Both the position numbers and the translations under genes were made by a program. The notes under the pieces were generated by a model, which was not told the DNA's origin, searched no databases, and saw only the letters and a list, made by a program, of their open reading frames with translations. From assembly GCF_000247815.1 (NCBI RefSeq), contig NC_021700.1:18423541-18487540 (forward strand): a stretch of 64,000 nt of DNA. Reading direction: 5' to 3'. This DNA is from Ficedula albicollis (taxonomy: Eukaryota; Chordata; Aves; Passeriformes; Muscicapidae). Shown here piece after piece: positions 1 through 13,085 of the stretch; position 1 is the first letter of the stretch; the number at the start of each line of letters is the position of its first letter.

Positions 1-320
1 ACTCTATCTAATGTACTGCTTAAAAGGTTTAATAAAATAAGGCAAGTTATGAGCCTCTTATGAGAAGTTCTGACAACTTGAACAAAATCTTTTATCAGTA
101 CCTTAACAGTTTCAAAGTGAAAATGAGTTAGGCAGCTTGCAAATACCTAACCCAGGAGTCATTTGGCTGCTGGGATGGGTTTGGGTACATTTCCCAACAC
201 TTAACTAACTCTATTTTGAGAAACTTTGTGAGACATTCGTTAAGCACTAAGAAATAAGAATTTGGAGGAGAAAAACCAAACTTGAAGCTGCAAGTAGCAT
301 AGAGAAACATAGGTAGCAAG
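1..320. other. Unassigned AT-rich sequence
   Basis: I see no gene, RNA or recognisable mobile element here. Open frames are short and show no protein-like composition or splice context. Confidence 0.6.
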
Positions 321-635
321 CAGACAGTAAGAATGTCATTGTTGGAGGGAGTCAGAAATAAAAATGGTAGGAGCTTAAATTGACATGATAATACAAAGAA
401 TGTCCCCCACTGTGCATCAGACACTGCCAGGACAGCAAAGCTCTCAGCAAAACGGTATTTCATGCTAAGAAATGCACGCAGACAATAAGAATGTCATTGT
501 TGGAGGGAGTCAGAAATAAAAATGGTAGGAGCTTAAATTGACATGATAATACAAAGAATGTCCCCCACTGTGCATCAGACACTGCCAGGACAGCAAAGCT
601 CTCAGCAAAATGGTATTTCATGCTAAGAAATGCAC
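321..635. repeat. Tandem duplication, 158-bp unit, two copies
   Basis: Copy 1 is 321-478 and copy 2 is 479-635. Read side by side they differ at two positions: G at 327 against A at 485, and C at 453 against T at 611. The unit is not low-complexity and does not resemble a transposon I know. Such high identity suggests a young event, or two alleles placed in tandem by an assembler. Confidence 0.93.
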
Positions 636-2448
636 TTAGGAATCTACTGATCTGTCATTAAAAATGACCCCTCAACCCATTTGACTCTGATCTATTTACA
701 TAGCACTTAGTACATTCATAAAATGCTGCTCTCTTTGGCACACTGTTAAGTTTATGCAAGCCACAAGCAATCTAAGCAATTGGATTGGTTCCAGTGGAGA
801 CATGATTTGCTCAATAACTTCTAGCTGGGGACTGTAATCATGACTGTCTTTGAATTTTCTAGAGAGATCAGAACTAAAGGTTAGTTTTCTTATATTTCTT
901 ATTTATGTATCTAATATAAATTAATGGGGGGTAACAAGCATTAATCCCCTCCTTCCTGCAGGTTTTATACATATTAATGATATAAGTTGCTAATTCTAGG
1001 ATAAAGATAGATGATATAATGCATATTTTTATACAAAAGACCAAAATTAAACAAGACAGTCTCTGGTCCTGGGAGGGAGAGGTAGTACTTCCCCCAGGAG
1101 AAATGGAGCATAACAAAGACAGCCTAAGCACTGCTGCCCAAGATACATGAAGCACATGCCAGATGGATTGAGAATTTATGTGATTGAAAAACCAAAAAAG
1201 CTACGAATAGTCCTGGAAGAACAAAGAGAGGACAGAATAGCATTACCTTGCATTTCACTTTTCCTTTACATAAAATCTGGACAGTATCAGCATTCTGGAG
1301 ACATGCTCTATTTCCCTATTTGTCTTTAGACATCAAGTTGAAGACGCTGTTTCTACCCGCCCAACCAAGAAATTTTTTGCATAATTTGGATTGATTTAAA
1401 TGCTAATGATACTTAACACATCTGTCAGACATGAATTGTACATTGCCTCAATTGACTGGTTCTTACCTGTCTTAGGAGCAGAGTAAGATTTTAATCACTT
1501 CAGCCAAGACAGAAATCAAGACAATAAAACGTAACAAGGCGACAAAATCCTCGAAGCAGCTGAAACCTTGGTACAATTTATGTAATTATTTACTTTGCAA
1601 AGGAGCTAGGAATCCTAGGGTACATCTGTATATTATTGCTTTAAGACAAAATTGTTACATCTTTTTGCAGCAGGACAGGCTGCCATAAATATTACTAATT
1701 TGAAGCATGCTGGGAGGCCACTTACTTAACGAGGTGAGGCAGTTTCCACCTTGGACAAACAAACCACCAGGGATGTTTGCAATCATGATGCAGCTGCTTG
1801 CTACCAGCTCCCAGGCTTTCCTGCTTCTTGCACAGATCCTAGATGGGGGTCCTGAGCAGTTTTGACAAATAATTTGGTGACTACCAGAGCCCCAGTGCTG
1901 CAGCCAGCATTGCTGCTGATGCATTTCTGGCTGATCTTCCCAGATGCACCTTTGGAGAGCAGAGCTCTTGGCTGGGCAGAGAAAACATTTGTGTTCCCAG
2001 CTTAAGCTCCAATCTTCCCTTCATGGATTTTATGAAGAGCCAAGATTTGATATACAACTGTCCATGTGTTTAGCGAATAAAAATTATAGAATGAACTGAA
2101 ATCAGAGCCAAAGGGTTATGTTTGTCAGTCACCACTAATTATAAAACACCTACAACATGTGATTGCTATTTGCAATAACTTGCTGTGCGAGAAAAACATT
2201 TTCTTGAGCTGCCTGTGAATGTAGCAGTGTGAGTAAGGGCATTGTCATTAAGTTCTTTTCTCACTGGCTACAGGGGAGCCTGGAAGATATTTTTATTCTC
2301 AGGTAAATCTAAAATGGGGTGTGTCTTTCTGAAGCAAATTCTTTCTCCTAAAGGTCAGTCAAGGTAACCCGAGAGACCTAATTTCATGTGTTAAGTGATG
2401 CTGTTTACATGAAAACAAAAAAAAAAATTGGAAGTAAGTGATGATTTC
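636..2448. other. Unassigned sequence, no gene seen
   Basis: This is mixed AT-rich sequence with a somewhat more GC-balanced patch at about 1680-2010. Open frames on both strands are under 95 codons and look random. I recognise no repeat family. Confidence 0.55.
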
Positions 2449-3314
2449 ATGGTACCTTAGGTATGGAAAATTCCATGAAAAGCAGAGAAGCAGTTGAAAC
2501 TACTGTCCTGCACAGTACACTGTGAGCCAGATAGCCCAGCATCCTTACAGTTCTGGAGGGATCACGGTGTGGCCCTCTGGGAGTAGGGTGGTGAACACCT
2601 GCTTGGCAGGTCCCACTAAGACTAGGGGTTAGAAAGATAGAATTTTTTGCTAAATTACTTCCTCAGTGAAACCAGTTTGAGAAATGTGAGTGTGCATGGA
2701 CAGATTTATTTATTTATTTATTAGCCCAAAGCAGTGTTTGACAAATTGAGTCATTTGCCAAAACTTATAGTCAACATATTAACAGCCCATTAAAAGAAGC
2801 AAATCATCAAGTGCGTATTCTGCCCCTACAATGTTGTAAGTGGTTTGACTGGAAGAATCATAAACAACTGGTGCAAGGGCCATGGTACCTTAGGTATGGA
2901 AAATTTCATGAAAAGTAGAGAAGCAGTTGAAACTACTGTCCTGCACAGTACACTGTGAGCCAGATAGCCCAGCATCCTTACAGTTCTGGAGGGATCACGG
3001 TGTGGCCCTCTGGGAGTAGGGTGGTGAACACCTGCTTGGCAGGTCCCACTAAGACTAGGGGTTAGAAAGATAGAATTTTTTGCTAAATTACTTCCTCAGT
3101 GAAACCAGTTTGAGAAATGTGAGTGTGCATGGACAGATTTATTTATTTATTTATTAGCCCAAAGCAGTGTTTGACAAATTGAGTCATTTGCCAAAACTTA
3201 TAGTCAACATATTAACAGCCCATTAAAAGAAGCAAATCATCAAGTGCGTATTCTGCCCCTACAATGTTGTAAGTGGTTTGACTGGAAGAATCATAAACAA
3301 CTGGTGCAAGGGCC
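2449..3314. repeat. Tandem duplication, 433-bp unit, two copies
   Basis: Copy 1 is about 2449-2881 and copy 2 is about 2882-3314. I found two differences, both C in copy 1 and T in copy 2 (2473 and 2483). Each copy carries the same short TTTA run (2703-2722 in copy 1). At the junction the shared sequence overlaps by only about one base, so the breakpoints lack long homology, which fits end-joining or replication slippage rather than recombination between repeats. Confidence 0.93.
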
Positions 3315-6300
3315 GTTATGTTAATACAGGTATCTTTATCAGCAGCCTTTTGTTCTGCATATAAGCTGTACAGTATTTGACAAAAAACCCCAGCATATAA
3401 AAAAGCAAGTTTCCCTACATAAAATTAAGTTTAGTTACCAGAAAGCAACAGGATCCAAGGATTTTGAATTTCTATAGCTACAATTTCTTTTCTTAAATAA
3501 ATTATGCTCATGAATAACACAAAAAACATTCCATATTTGTTATGGTACTTATTTACTATTTCTTTTTAATGTTCAATAGATGACCTAGTTGTCTTCTAAT
3601 TATTTTCTTACATAGAATGGGACTAAAATAAAAATTTTAGCATCTGGGTCGAACTGCTACTTTCCTGATCTTGGAAGTAAGTGTGAAGATATTTAGTTCA
3701 TACAAGATCTTGGTATTGCTCCCAAGCAACTTACTGAAACTTCAGACTTTTAACTAGGTTTTTTCAGGCTGCTTGCAGAATTCAGATTTTATTTGTAAAA
3801 TTCTCAGGTTTTTTGCTGAGAAGAAAAATCTCAAGAGGTAATGCCTTTTCTAATTTGGCTTTTTCAACCCTAGGTACAGCAGTTTGGTGTAGCTGTACAA
3901 CTTGCACCAGTGCAGTTCACTCTGCTTTTTCTCTACAGCAGTTCTGCACCAAGAGTTGTTTTCTGCAGTCTGCTAACTATGAAACAAATGCATACTCTAT
4001 TTATAGATAAACTTCCTGTGACCCCTGGAAAGATATTCTTGAACTTCCCCTTATGTTTTTGCTTGTTTAAAATCCCAGGAAAGTTATTTCGCCTTTCAGC
4101 TGCAAATATCTTTTTAAAAAACCTTTATAGGTATGCATTAGCTGGCTATTTTTTAAAAGTGATCATTGACATACCTGCTTAAAATTAAATCAGCTAGTTT
4201 AGAGCACTGCCATCCTGAAAAAATCCCATACAAAATCCAATAACTTCATAGCTCTTCTTCATTTCTGTAAACAGTTCCTATCAACTCATAAAACAGCACA
4301 GTATATTTAGCTTGTGAAGAGATACTAAAACCAAAAGGAATAAGAAAGCAAGAAGAAAGCAGTATTTTTAATGAAATTCTGTTCTCGGTTTTCAAATTAT
4401 ATTTTTAAAATTAATCATGACATTCTGTTCTCCCAGGTAACACACAAATGTGCCTGGTTTAAATTTTATCTCCATCTATCATTTTGCCTCTATTCCAAGG
4501 TTTGATGTTGTTGCTGTTATTGTTGTTGTTGTTGTTTTCCCTCAATGAGAAGCAGAAGAAATTCAATTTTAGACATTTCAAGCATACATTTTCCACCATG
4601 TAGAAATTGATAGTATAACTCTTGGCCAAAAATCCTCAGCATCTGAGCAATAATTACAATGTGCAACACAAGGTTTATGACAGCCAAACAGAACAACACA
4701 GGGCAAAAGACTGTTTCTGTCTTTAGCCAGACCCTGTTGGTTGCATTCATTTGCACACAACTATCTATGCCTTAACTACTTTTGCAGTGAACAGAGAGTG
4801 GTGGAAAGTTCAGAAGGATCAATATTTCTCATTTCACCAAAAATAAATTAAAATAAACTGGTTTGGGAATAATATTTAGGACATCTTGCTCCTATCCTGG
4901 TGAGTGTCAAAAATCTGCATATTTGTATGCATTTTCAATAGTTAGCATCCCTAAATGCTATCACCACTAGGTCAAATTGTGAATCTTCTTGGATGTTCTC
5001 CCTGGCAGATGCACTGACAGAAAAACCTTTGAGATAGTTCTTTTGGCAAATTTCTCTAGAACCACCAAATCCTTGAGCTTCCTGCTTGCCTTTAGAATTC
5101 CTAGAAACTAGTAATGCTGTATGCCTTATGCTCACAATAAATAAAAATCCAGGATTCAGTGTTTTGAACTGCTTTGCTAATGGTTTGCTTTCTGATTTTT
5201 AAGTCAAGGCAAACCTTTCATGGGGCAAACTCATCCAGAGTTTGGGACATTATAGAGACAATATATTAGGATACATATGTATACAAATACCTTAGCAAAT
5301 TACAGCAGTGAAAACATACCCAGAAAATTTTGGGAATAGCCTGGAATTCTGAAAAAAAAATAAAAATTAGTCTTTGCTGCTAAAATTTTCTGTAATACCT
5401 AGCTGATGTCGACATTTATAACCAATTTTCTAGGAGGAAAAGAAAAATTTCACCATCTTTTTTATTGAAATGTCCTGTGAATTCTAGAAGAGCAGTTTGC
5501 ACAGAAATCAGTAGCAGCAGTCAATACTTTCAAGTATCATTGGAGAGAAGCTAGAATTGAAAATTGCCATCAATTACTTTTATACTCAGATACTTATATC
5601 AAAAATTACAGTCACTTTTCCAAATTCAGAAAAATGTTTTCTAATTCTACTCATTTCCCAGTCAAACAAAATACTAAAATTATGGGAAACTTGCTTTTAC
5701 CATGCTTTTTACTTAAAAAGACATTAAAATATGTGTCAAACATTTTCTTTTTTACCCCTACAATAGTTTACCTGATATGTAATACCAATAAATATTTATC
5801 AGAAGTTTATTGTATTAAAAGTAAGCTTTCACACTGTGAAGGTCAAACAAGCCTTGAGAAAGAGTTTTTGCATAAGCCATGTAGCACATGGTTCATTGCA
5901 CTAACATAAATAGACAACTTTCCCTCCCTCCCATCCCTCCAAATATCCAGACTCTTCAGATATTCAGGTACTAACATGGGCCCCTATTAGTGCTGGCATG
6001 TGACCTACTTTTAAGATTTTGTTACTGAGCTCTGCTTCCGTGCAGAATCCCACCTTTGCTAAATTGTGGTCTGCAGAGATTTGGATTCTGGTGGCAGTTT
6101 CACAAATTCCCAATGCATTTCATCCTCTTCATTCCTGCTGCTCTGCTCTCACAGGGCTCTGCATACACAGAGTTTTGCAGACACCTTTCCTTCCTCTGTG
6201 CCAGGATATTTCACTGTTTCAGTGAGCATGGTCTTGTCCTTACTTGTCTCCACTTGTGTTGCTATGAAGGGTAGTTCAGCTGCATGCTGCTGAGTTTGTT

Positions 6301-7315
6301 AAGGCCATATTTAATGCTCAAAATTAAAATTATTATTGCTCTACCTTTAATGGGGTTTTTTGACAGACTTACTAGATGTCTTTCTCCTGCCTCATCTAAA
6401 ATTCGTTTATTTATACTGCTCCAGAAGCAGAAGAGCTGATCAAGTAGTCCTTGGGTACCAGAATAAGGATATTTAGGTTTGTTTTTTTTTCTCTAGTCAT
6501 ATGAATTTTGTATGCTACTTCATTCTGGGAAATTGTTGATAGAAGAACTTGAGAGATGTTTTGTTTCCTTGAAAATAAAACTGGAACACTGATACGTTCT
6601 CTTTATAGGAGAGAAGGAGCTCTAATAATTTTGTTTGGAGTACTTCGAAATACTACTCTGATCTTACTTTTAAAGAAGTTCTTCTTTGACTCTAGTTGAA
6701 TTCAACCTTTTTCACAACCAAGAGTTTTACAGCATTGTTATATAGTTTCTATCATAAAACTTTGTATTTTAGTAAATGTTTTATGGAAAAGATATTCTCA
6801 CTAACATAGTGTTAAGTACTTTGAATGTCTTTTCCCACAATTGGACTTTGTTGGTGTATTTCCTGCACTTTGCCTTGGTTTTGTGTGCTCTGTCTGTGTG
6901 AGATTACATGGGGTTTTCCTTAACTTGAAAAATCTTATCTTTTGTTGACAGGAGTGACCTTTACTATTTTTAGAGCATAATGCAAGACCCATCTTTTCTC
7001 AGGAGCCTTTCCTCTGTAACGAACAATGACATCATATCCCAGGGGTTCTCTGAAGAAAAAAACCTCTTAGTAACGAGATATGAAAGACTAAATGAAGACA
7101 GGGAAATTGAGGCCTTTTACAAGACACCTCTGCAACAGAAAATCCTGCTTATAACCACAGTAACTTTGATTTGCCTAACCAAGGAAATGATAACAAAACA
7201 GTTGCAGCAACTTAGGTTTGATCAATCAAGTATACGCCAGGTTCTCAGACAGGATTAAGCAGCTACTGGGACTTGTCTAGGCTGCACACACCAAGGCCAT
7301 GTGTAGATGGCCGCA
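3315..7315. other. Unassigned AT-rich sequence
   Basis: No coding exon, RNA gene or transposon is recognisable. It contains a short TTG-rich run near 4506 and a C/T-rich patch near 5921-5940. A frame of 92 codons at 6980-7258 (plus) has no family resemblance I can name and no convincing splice context, so I treat it as chance. Confidence 0.5.
4506..4537. repeat. Imperfect (TTG)n microsatellite
   Basis: A run of TTG triplets with two interruptions. It produces a glutamine run in an antisense frame, which is not evidence of a gene. Confidence 0.85.
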
Positions 7316-7466
7316 ATAACAGAACCATCACGGGGTAATCTGGTTTGGAAGGGCCCCATGAGGATCATCAACTCCAACTCTTAAATGAATAATCCATACA
7401 GGAACCGAACCCTGGGCTCGGTGTTATTAGCACCAAGCTCTTACCAACTGAGCTGATCTCAGGGTC
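7316..7466 (-). mobile_element. tRNA-Ile-derived SINE with CR1-type tail (TguSINE1-like)
   Basis: Read on the minus strand, the right end is a degenerate tRNA. It has an A-box-like AGCTCAGTTGG (7444-7454), an anticodon loop containing AAT, and a B box GGTTCGGTTCC (7401-7411). This is the isoleucine tRNA layout. The part to the left is a CR1 LINE-like 3' tail, with the GATCCTCATGGGGCCCTTCC motif and a decayed end related to the CR1 terminal ATTCTGTGAT repeats. A tRNA-Ile head joined to a CR1 tail is the known structure of TguSINE1, which is moved in trans by CR1 machinery. The element is about 150 bp and diverged. I did not identify target-site duplications. It is not a working tRNA gene, because the acceptor stem does not pair and the tail replaces the 3' end. 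Confidence 0.85.
7401..7454 (-). promoter_or_regulatory. Internal RNA polymerase III A and B boxes of the SINE
   Basis: The B box at 7401-7411 is almost canonical (GGTTCGGTTCC), and the A-box region at 7444-7454 keeps AGCTCAGTTGG. In a live SINE these would drive pol III transcription towards lower coordinates. Activity of this copy is unknown. Confidence 0.6.
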
Positions 7467-10400
7467 ATTGTACGCCTTGGTTACAGTGCAGCCAAAAGAC
7501 CATTCTCATCCACAGAAAAAGCCAGCACCAAAGGGGTGAGCAGGACTGCTGTGCCTCTCATCCGTCCAGAGGGCCCAAATGCACACCACGCTTCTGCTCA
7601 GAGACTCTGACCCTAACTTTCAAGAAATTGCTTTAAAGCAATTTTTAACCAGAATAAAAACCAGAAGCATGGAAAATTTTTATGGAATCCATATAAGCCC
7701 CTCAGGAGTTTCAGCCACTGCTAGTCTGATGCTTATTTTTACTTCTAATGCTTGCCAACATGATAATGAAATTATCATTCTCTTACAGCTCCAACTAAAA
7801 TGACCATCTTTATAGCATGAAATACAGAGTGACTACAGTTTTTTAACACTGAAGGATGTAGAAGTCTCTAAGATACTGTAGTCAGTGACCAGAGCACAAA
7901 ACCCCTGAAGTCAGATAAATGCAATAGTTAGTCATGCACTCTTGTGTGGGAGAACAAACATCTGATTGGTGCAAGCTGACATTTAAGAATATTCAGATGG
8001 AAATATGTTGGTAGGAGGATTTAGTCACGGAGGAGGGATTGCTATTGTTTTGCTGTACAAATCGGAGCCTCCTTACTCTGGAGAGGATTTAAAAGCAAAA
8101 GAAGGAAGCAGACACTCCTTCATCATGGGCACTCTCTGGGAAACTTAACTGACCTCAGTTATCAGGGTAAGAACTAAATCTGGGGCAGACAGAGAAATCC
8201 AGAGGGGGAAATTTTCTACTGCCTTGGGACAATAGGCATTTCTTAACATCATATACACTTACTATAACAACAATGCCTTATTTACATCCTTTCCTTAGTA
8301 AAACAGCTGCTTTTTTAGCACACATCTGTTTCCCACGTGAAGCAAGTGACTTACCTTGTTAACTTCAAATATTTAAAAAACCCCACACAGCAGAAGTGCA
8401 AAAGGTTTTTCTCAGTAAGCAAATGGGCTTATAATTGATGAGTTATGAATAATGGTTAGCATGCAATGGATTCTCCCACTCATGAGCTACAAATACACTG
8501 CATATCATCAAGAGCTTTTAATAATTTTGTCATCTAGATATTTCAGAAATGTTTTTAGATTTCTGCAATATGTTCAGCAATGAAAGTGGCATGTATCCAA
8601 TGCTAACAATAGACTCTAAGCTATGAATCACCAGAGGAAAACAAAATAAAATGGGAAGAATAATGTTTAGTCATATTTGTCAGAATATATCAGATCAAGC
8701 AAATGCAGCCCTCAGGGTTCTCAAACTAAATCTATCAATACAGAACTTCTAAATTCAGTGAGAATTTTCCCCATTTTTACCCTACTTTAAAATTCAAAGT
8801 ACCTTGAGGATGCATCATTTTTGCAAACAAACAAACAAAAAAATTGTATTCATGAAATCTTCAGCAGCACTTGGTGAAAAGTTTTATTCTCAGTGCAGAG
8901 AGCCTTTTGTTTTTGGGGGCTGGAAGGGGCAGGAAAGGAGGTGTTATGGTCTAGCATATTGTATGAAATACTTAGGACTCTGGGTCAGTCTTGAAAGTCT
9001 GTGATTTGTGTCATGTTGCTTAAACAGAAGACGTCAGAGCCCTTAGGAAAAGCTTTTCATTGCTAGGGTTAGTCAGCAGGAAAATCTGACAAAAAAACCT
9101 CACATCTGGGAGTCTGTAAGGTAGTAAGTATCTCTGCCAGGACATGAACCTTCAGCCCAGAACCTTCCTCTGTCTCCTCATAGCACTGAGTGAGGTCCAT
9201 TCCTCTCGTTATTATGGGCTGTTCTGCTTTGGAAGTCATCCTGCTTCACCCTGTTCGAGCTGTTCTGCTGCACAGCAAAATGATTCAACATTCATTTGAC
9301 AAAAAGGAGAAAACAAGTGTCAGCTTGGTTCAATAGCCAGGTAATGATCACACTTACCAGAGGGGAGAGTTCTTACTTGTGAGAATGTTTCAGGCATTTT
9401 ACCACTGATATTTGAGCAGCTGCAGGAACGTGCAGAGCAGCCCATACCCTGACACCCAGAGCAGCAGGATGAATGTGGGTTTGAACTCTCTCCAGCAGAG
9501 GATTCAACTCAACTTGGAACCACAAACTGAACTGCAATGGCTTCAAAATTTCACCAATGTCTGCAATTTCCCACCTCCTCCAAATTCCATAGCCAGAGCA
9601 CCATGTTATTAATACCACTACCTAAGCGAGAATTTCCAGCTAGTTAGGCCTCTCATGCTATTTCTTCAACAGCTCTCACTTCTTAAGTAATACCAAACTC
9701 TCACCACTTGCAAGAAAATATCACAGTCATTTATGGATATAGACAGCTGAGGATAGGGATATAGGAGCCGAGCACAAAGCATCAACATGTCACTACACAA
9801 ATACTCAAAATGATCAGTTCCCTTAAGTAAATTTTCTTATTTTCAAATAAACATAGTCGAAGTACAGTTTTGATAATTGTCTCGCTGCCGAACATACACC
9901 TCCAAGTCTAGTCATTGTTCTTTCTCCTTCATTCCTCATGGAACAGCTGCTGTTGGACAGGACAGTCTTAAGAAGGTAGCAGGAGTGAAAACACTGACAA
10001 CACAGACAGAGCTAACTGAAGTTCTAAACCTGTATTCAAAAGTATATAAGGAGAATATTGCCCATTGAGACTTTGTGATGGGTATTTGTGAGAATTAAGG
10101 GCTCAAGACTGCAATTTCTTGCAGAGTAATTTCTTTTCTGGAATCCAGAGAAGTCAAACCTACTGGCTTCATTAGTCTGTCTTTAGACTCTAACAAGCAT
10201 TTAAGAAAGGATTTAAAATACTAAAAATCACTTTGGAGAAAAAAAAATTATCACTAAATTTCATTAAATTTCAAGGTCTGGTTCATGGTTTCAACTTGAA
10301 AAGTAGACACAAGGTTCTAAAAATAGTATTATAGGATTAAACAAACATAAATAGAGCTAACAAAGACAAAGAGGATGAATTAACTGAATTTAAGTAAGAG

Positions 10401-10972
10401 AAAAAAATTTTATTTATCAAAAATCTAGGAAAAACTGCACAGCCTATTTTACGTTATAGCAAAACAAGTTTGGTAGTGAATAAAATTTGGTAGCAAATTA
10501 TTTGTTGTAGGTTTTCCTCTACTGCCTTTCCATTACAGGTGCACAATCCTAGCAAGTTTTTTACAGAGTAAAGAGGCAATGTTTTCTGTTTCTTTGGCAG
10601 GACATCAGTGCTTGGCAGTTGGTGTGCCAGGAGCCTCCCTGAACAAATTCACTGTGAAACAGCAGCACCTTTTTTGCGTTGAAACAAACTGACAAAAGCA
10701 ACTACACCACAGATGGGAAATCCTCCTGCTGTTAGTATGCATAGCTGCAAGTGTTTGGTTTAGCAACCAAAGAGCAAGATGGCTAAAAGATAAATTTCCT
10801 AATCAGCTTCCTGACTTCAGAGGGTTGAGTGTTTCATCCCATTTATAACAATACTCCAAAGTTTCTCAATTAAAGTGATAATCACTAGCCCTTAATTAAA
10901 AGTTGATAGTATACTTCACAGAAAACCATTAACTCCTTTCTCCCATTACCTAGTGGTTAGGTTTATCTGCTC
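7467..10972. other. Unassigned sequence
   Basis: No gene or mobile element is recognised. Overlapping frames on both strands near 9373-9618 are mutual shadows in a more GC-balanced patch and have no recognisable protein signature. Confidence 0.5.
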
Positions 10973-11016
10973 ATATACAGAAAGTCCTGTTTTAATATAC
11001 AGGAAGTCCTGTTCTA
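10973..11016. repeat. 22-bp direct repeat, two copies
   Basis: ATATACAGAAAGTCCTGTTT at 10973 recurs 22 bp later with small differences. It is an isolated minor slippage product. Confidence 0.7.
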
Positions 11017-11869
11017 AGTCACACTGGATTTACGTCTGCCAGCTCCTCTTCATACAAATGAGCCTTTCCTTGGAACAGCAAGGCATTTGTCAGCAAGAGG
11101 CTGAAGTGTGAGCCTCTCTGCACCTGGAAATACTGCAGTGAATAGCTGTAAGAACTAGTCTGGGCAAGTAAATTCCATTGCATGGACACTTCAGAAGCTG
11201 ATTTTTAAACCAGCTTCACTGAAAATTGTGTCTTTCTCCTTCACTCATTTTTAAGGTCAAACCTTAGACTGGTACTCCTATTCCAGAGCATTAACAAAGC
11301 CTTCCTGCTGTGCAAATAAGGAACAGCCCAGACTCACCAAATATGCATGGCAGTCCAAATTCCTCAGAAACCTTGCCAGGCAGACAGCCCAATGATGGAA
11401 CACAAAACTGTCTGCTTCTTTTGAAATTTCAGGAGTTCTCATCCAGGAGATTCAGCAGATCCATTCAGCAGAGCTGCAAATGGAAGCAGCAGAACTGCAA
11501 ATGGAAGTGCTGAAACTGCTGACTGCAGGGTCAGTAATTTACTGGGGATGCTCCTGGTAGTGCAGATCCCATATAACCTCCTTGATGGGCTCAGAGATAG
11601 ATGACCCAGCAGAAACCCAGAAAGGATTCCTGCAGAATCCAGAGAAACACCATCTCTGCTGACAGTTTCAGTTTCACAGATTCAGCAAGTATGAATGGAA
11701 TACAACTTTTTTTTTTCTGACTAGCTTTAAATTATTACTACAAAACTATAACATCAAATCTTTTGCATCACATCTGCTGTTTAGCACTATTGATCTTGTC
11801 TCTATTGCAGGAAACAGAATTGGCAGTATCCAAAGAAATATACTGGACCAATTCACATCATGCATTTTT
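11017..11869. other. Unassigned sequence upstream of the LTR cluster
   Basis: No gene is supported. It contains one exact-period 21-bp repeat, listed separately. The true 5' edge of the downstream LTR may extend into this block. Confidence 0.45.
11466..11507. repeat. 21-bp direct repeat, two copies
   Basis: The unit CAGCAGAGCTGCAAATGGAAG at 11466-11486 repeats at 11487-11507 with one change (G to A). Confidence 0.85.
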
Positions 11870-11985
11870 ATTTTGCTGTGCCACAATTCATATTTCAGAA
11901 GAGTCCCAGGTCAAAACTACTTTTAAGCCCAGTAAGTCAGTAAGCCAAGCCTACCAGCCCTGCTGGTAACACTTCTGGGGCAGTG

Positions 11986-11995
11986 TATTTAAAAG
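11986..11995 (+). promoter_or_regulatory. LTR TATA-like box
   Basis: TATTTAAAAG lies where this LTR family has its U3 TATA element, just before the GTTGAA...ACAACTGTGAGAGAA segment that starts the transcribed part. Confidence 0.55.
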
Positions 11996-12690
11996 GAGAG
12001 AAAACCTGTTGAACAAGCACAACTGTGAGAGAATACTAAAAGAAACAGCTATGCAGAAATCAAAGTCAATTAAGGAAGAGGGGAGGATGTGCTTTGTGCT
12101 TGAGAGCTGAAGTTCCCCTGCAGGCTATGAAGAGGGCCAAATTGAGGAGCTTTGCTCCTGCGCCCGTAAAGATCTGTGGTGTAGCAGAAACCCACCTACA
12201 GCCCATGGAGAGCCCCACATCAGAGCAGGTGGATGCCTGAAGGAGGCTGCAACACTCTGGAAAGCCCCTGCTAGAGCAGGATCCTGGCAGGAACTGTGTC
12301 CAGGGGAAGAGAAGCCCATGTAGGAGCAGGTTTGCTGGCAGGACCTGTGATACCACGAGGGACCCACGCTGGAGCAGTTCATGAAGAACTGAAGTCCATG
12401 AAACGGACTCACTTTGGAGAAGCCTGTGAGGGATAGTCTCCTGTGGGAGGGACCCCACACCTGAGTAGTGGAAGAGGGTGAAGAGTGCTCCCACAGAGGA
12501 GAAAACAGCAGCAGGGACAATGTGGGATGACTATGTAATAAACTGACTGCAGAATCCATTTCCTGTCCCCCTGTACCACTGGGACAGAATGTGGGAATGA
12601 AGTTGAGCCCTGGAAGAAGGGAGGGGTGGGGGAAAAGGTGCTTTAAATATTGTGGGTTTTTTCTCATTATTCTGCTCTGATTTGAATGCT

Positions 12691-12696
12691 AATAAA
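12691..12696 (+). terminator. LTR polyadenylation signal
   Basis: AATAAA within GCTAATAAATGAAAATAACTT, at the position expected at the R/U5 boundary of the LTR. Confidence 0.6.
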
Positions 12697-13085
12697 TGAA
12701 AATAACTTCCCCAAACTGCGCTTTTTCTTTGCCCATGCTGGTAACTGGTAAGCGTTCTACTTATCTGTAACCTTTAGTTATATTTTCTCCCCTGTCCAGT
12801 TGAGGAGCAGAAGTGATGGAGCAGCTTGATGGGCACCTAGGGTTTATCATAGTCAGTTCCTTTCTCATGCTTTTCCTTTTGAAGAGCTTTCAACCTCACT
12901 TCCTAGTCACTGAAGTCTTCTGGTTTTGCATAGGAAAAAATACAGGATATATGATAAAATGATGATGTATGGCTGCATTTCCTGGCTCCAGCAGTGAATT
13001 TAGAGGGCTGTAGCTTGCTGACTTTGCATGTGTGTTTTGGTTTGCAATGCAAGATGTAACCAGAAGTATGTATTCTATCACCGTC

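Larger units (their letters stand above)
11870..12855 (+). mobile_element. Solo LTR of an avian endogenous retrovirus, ERVL-like
   Basis: The middle and 3' parts match, as I remember it, a widespread bird LTR: a chain of modules built on GGAGCAGG, GGCAGGACCTGTGA and GACCCACGCTGGAGCAG, followed by an AATAAA (12691) and a tail ending near GGGCACCT (about 12831). A TATA-like TATTTAAAAG sits at 11986-11995, about 700 bp before the AATAAA. No retroviral internal sequence follows, so this is a solo LTR. The 3' edge is eroded (about 12855). The 5' edge is uncertain and may be the TGTG at 11875. It acts only as a relic; regulatory activity is unknown. I assign no subfamily name. Confidence 0.8.

Noticed and set aside
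7400..7466. Possible functional tRNA-Ile gene on the minus strand
   Set aside because: The acceptor stem does not pair and the sequence continues into a CR1-type tail, so this is the head of a SINE.
12125..12667. 180-codon open frame on the minus strand, the longest in the window, plus a 142-codon frame overlapping it
   Set aside because: Both run antisense to the LTR at 11870-12855. Their length comes from the GC-rich modules of the LTR; the translation has no retroviral or host protein features.
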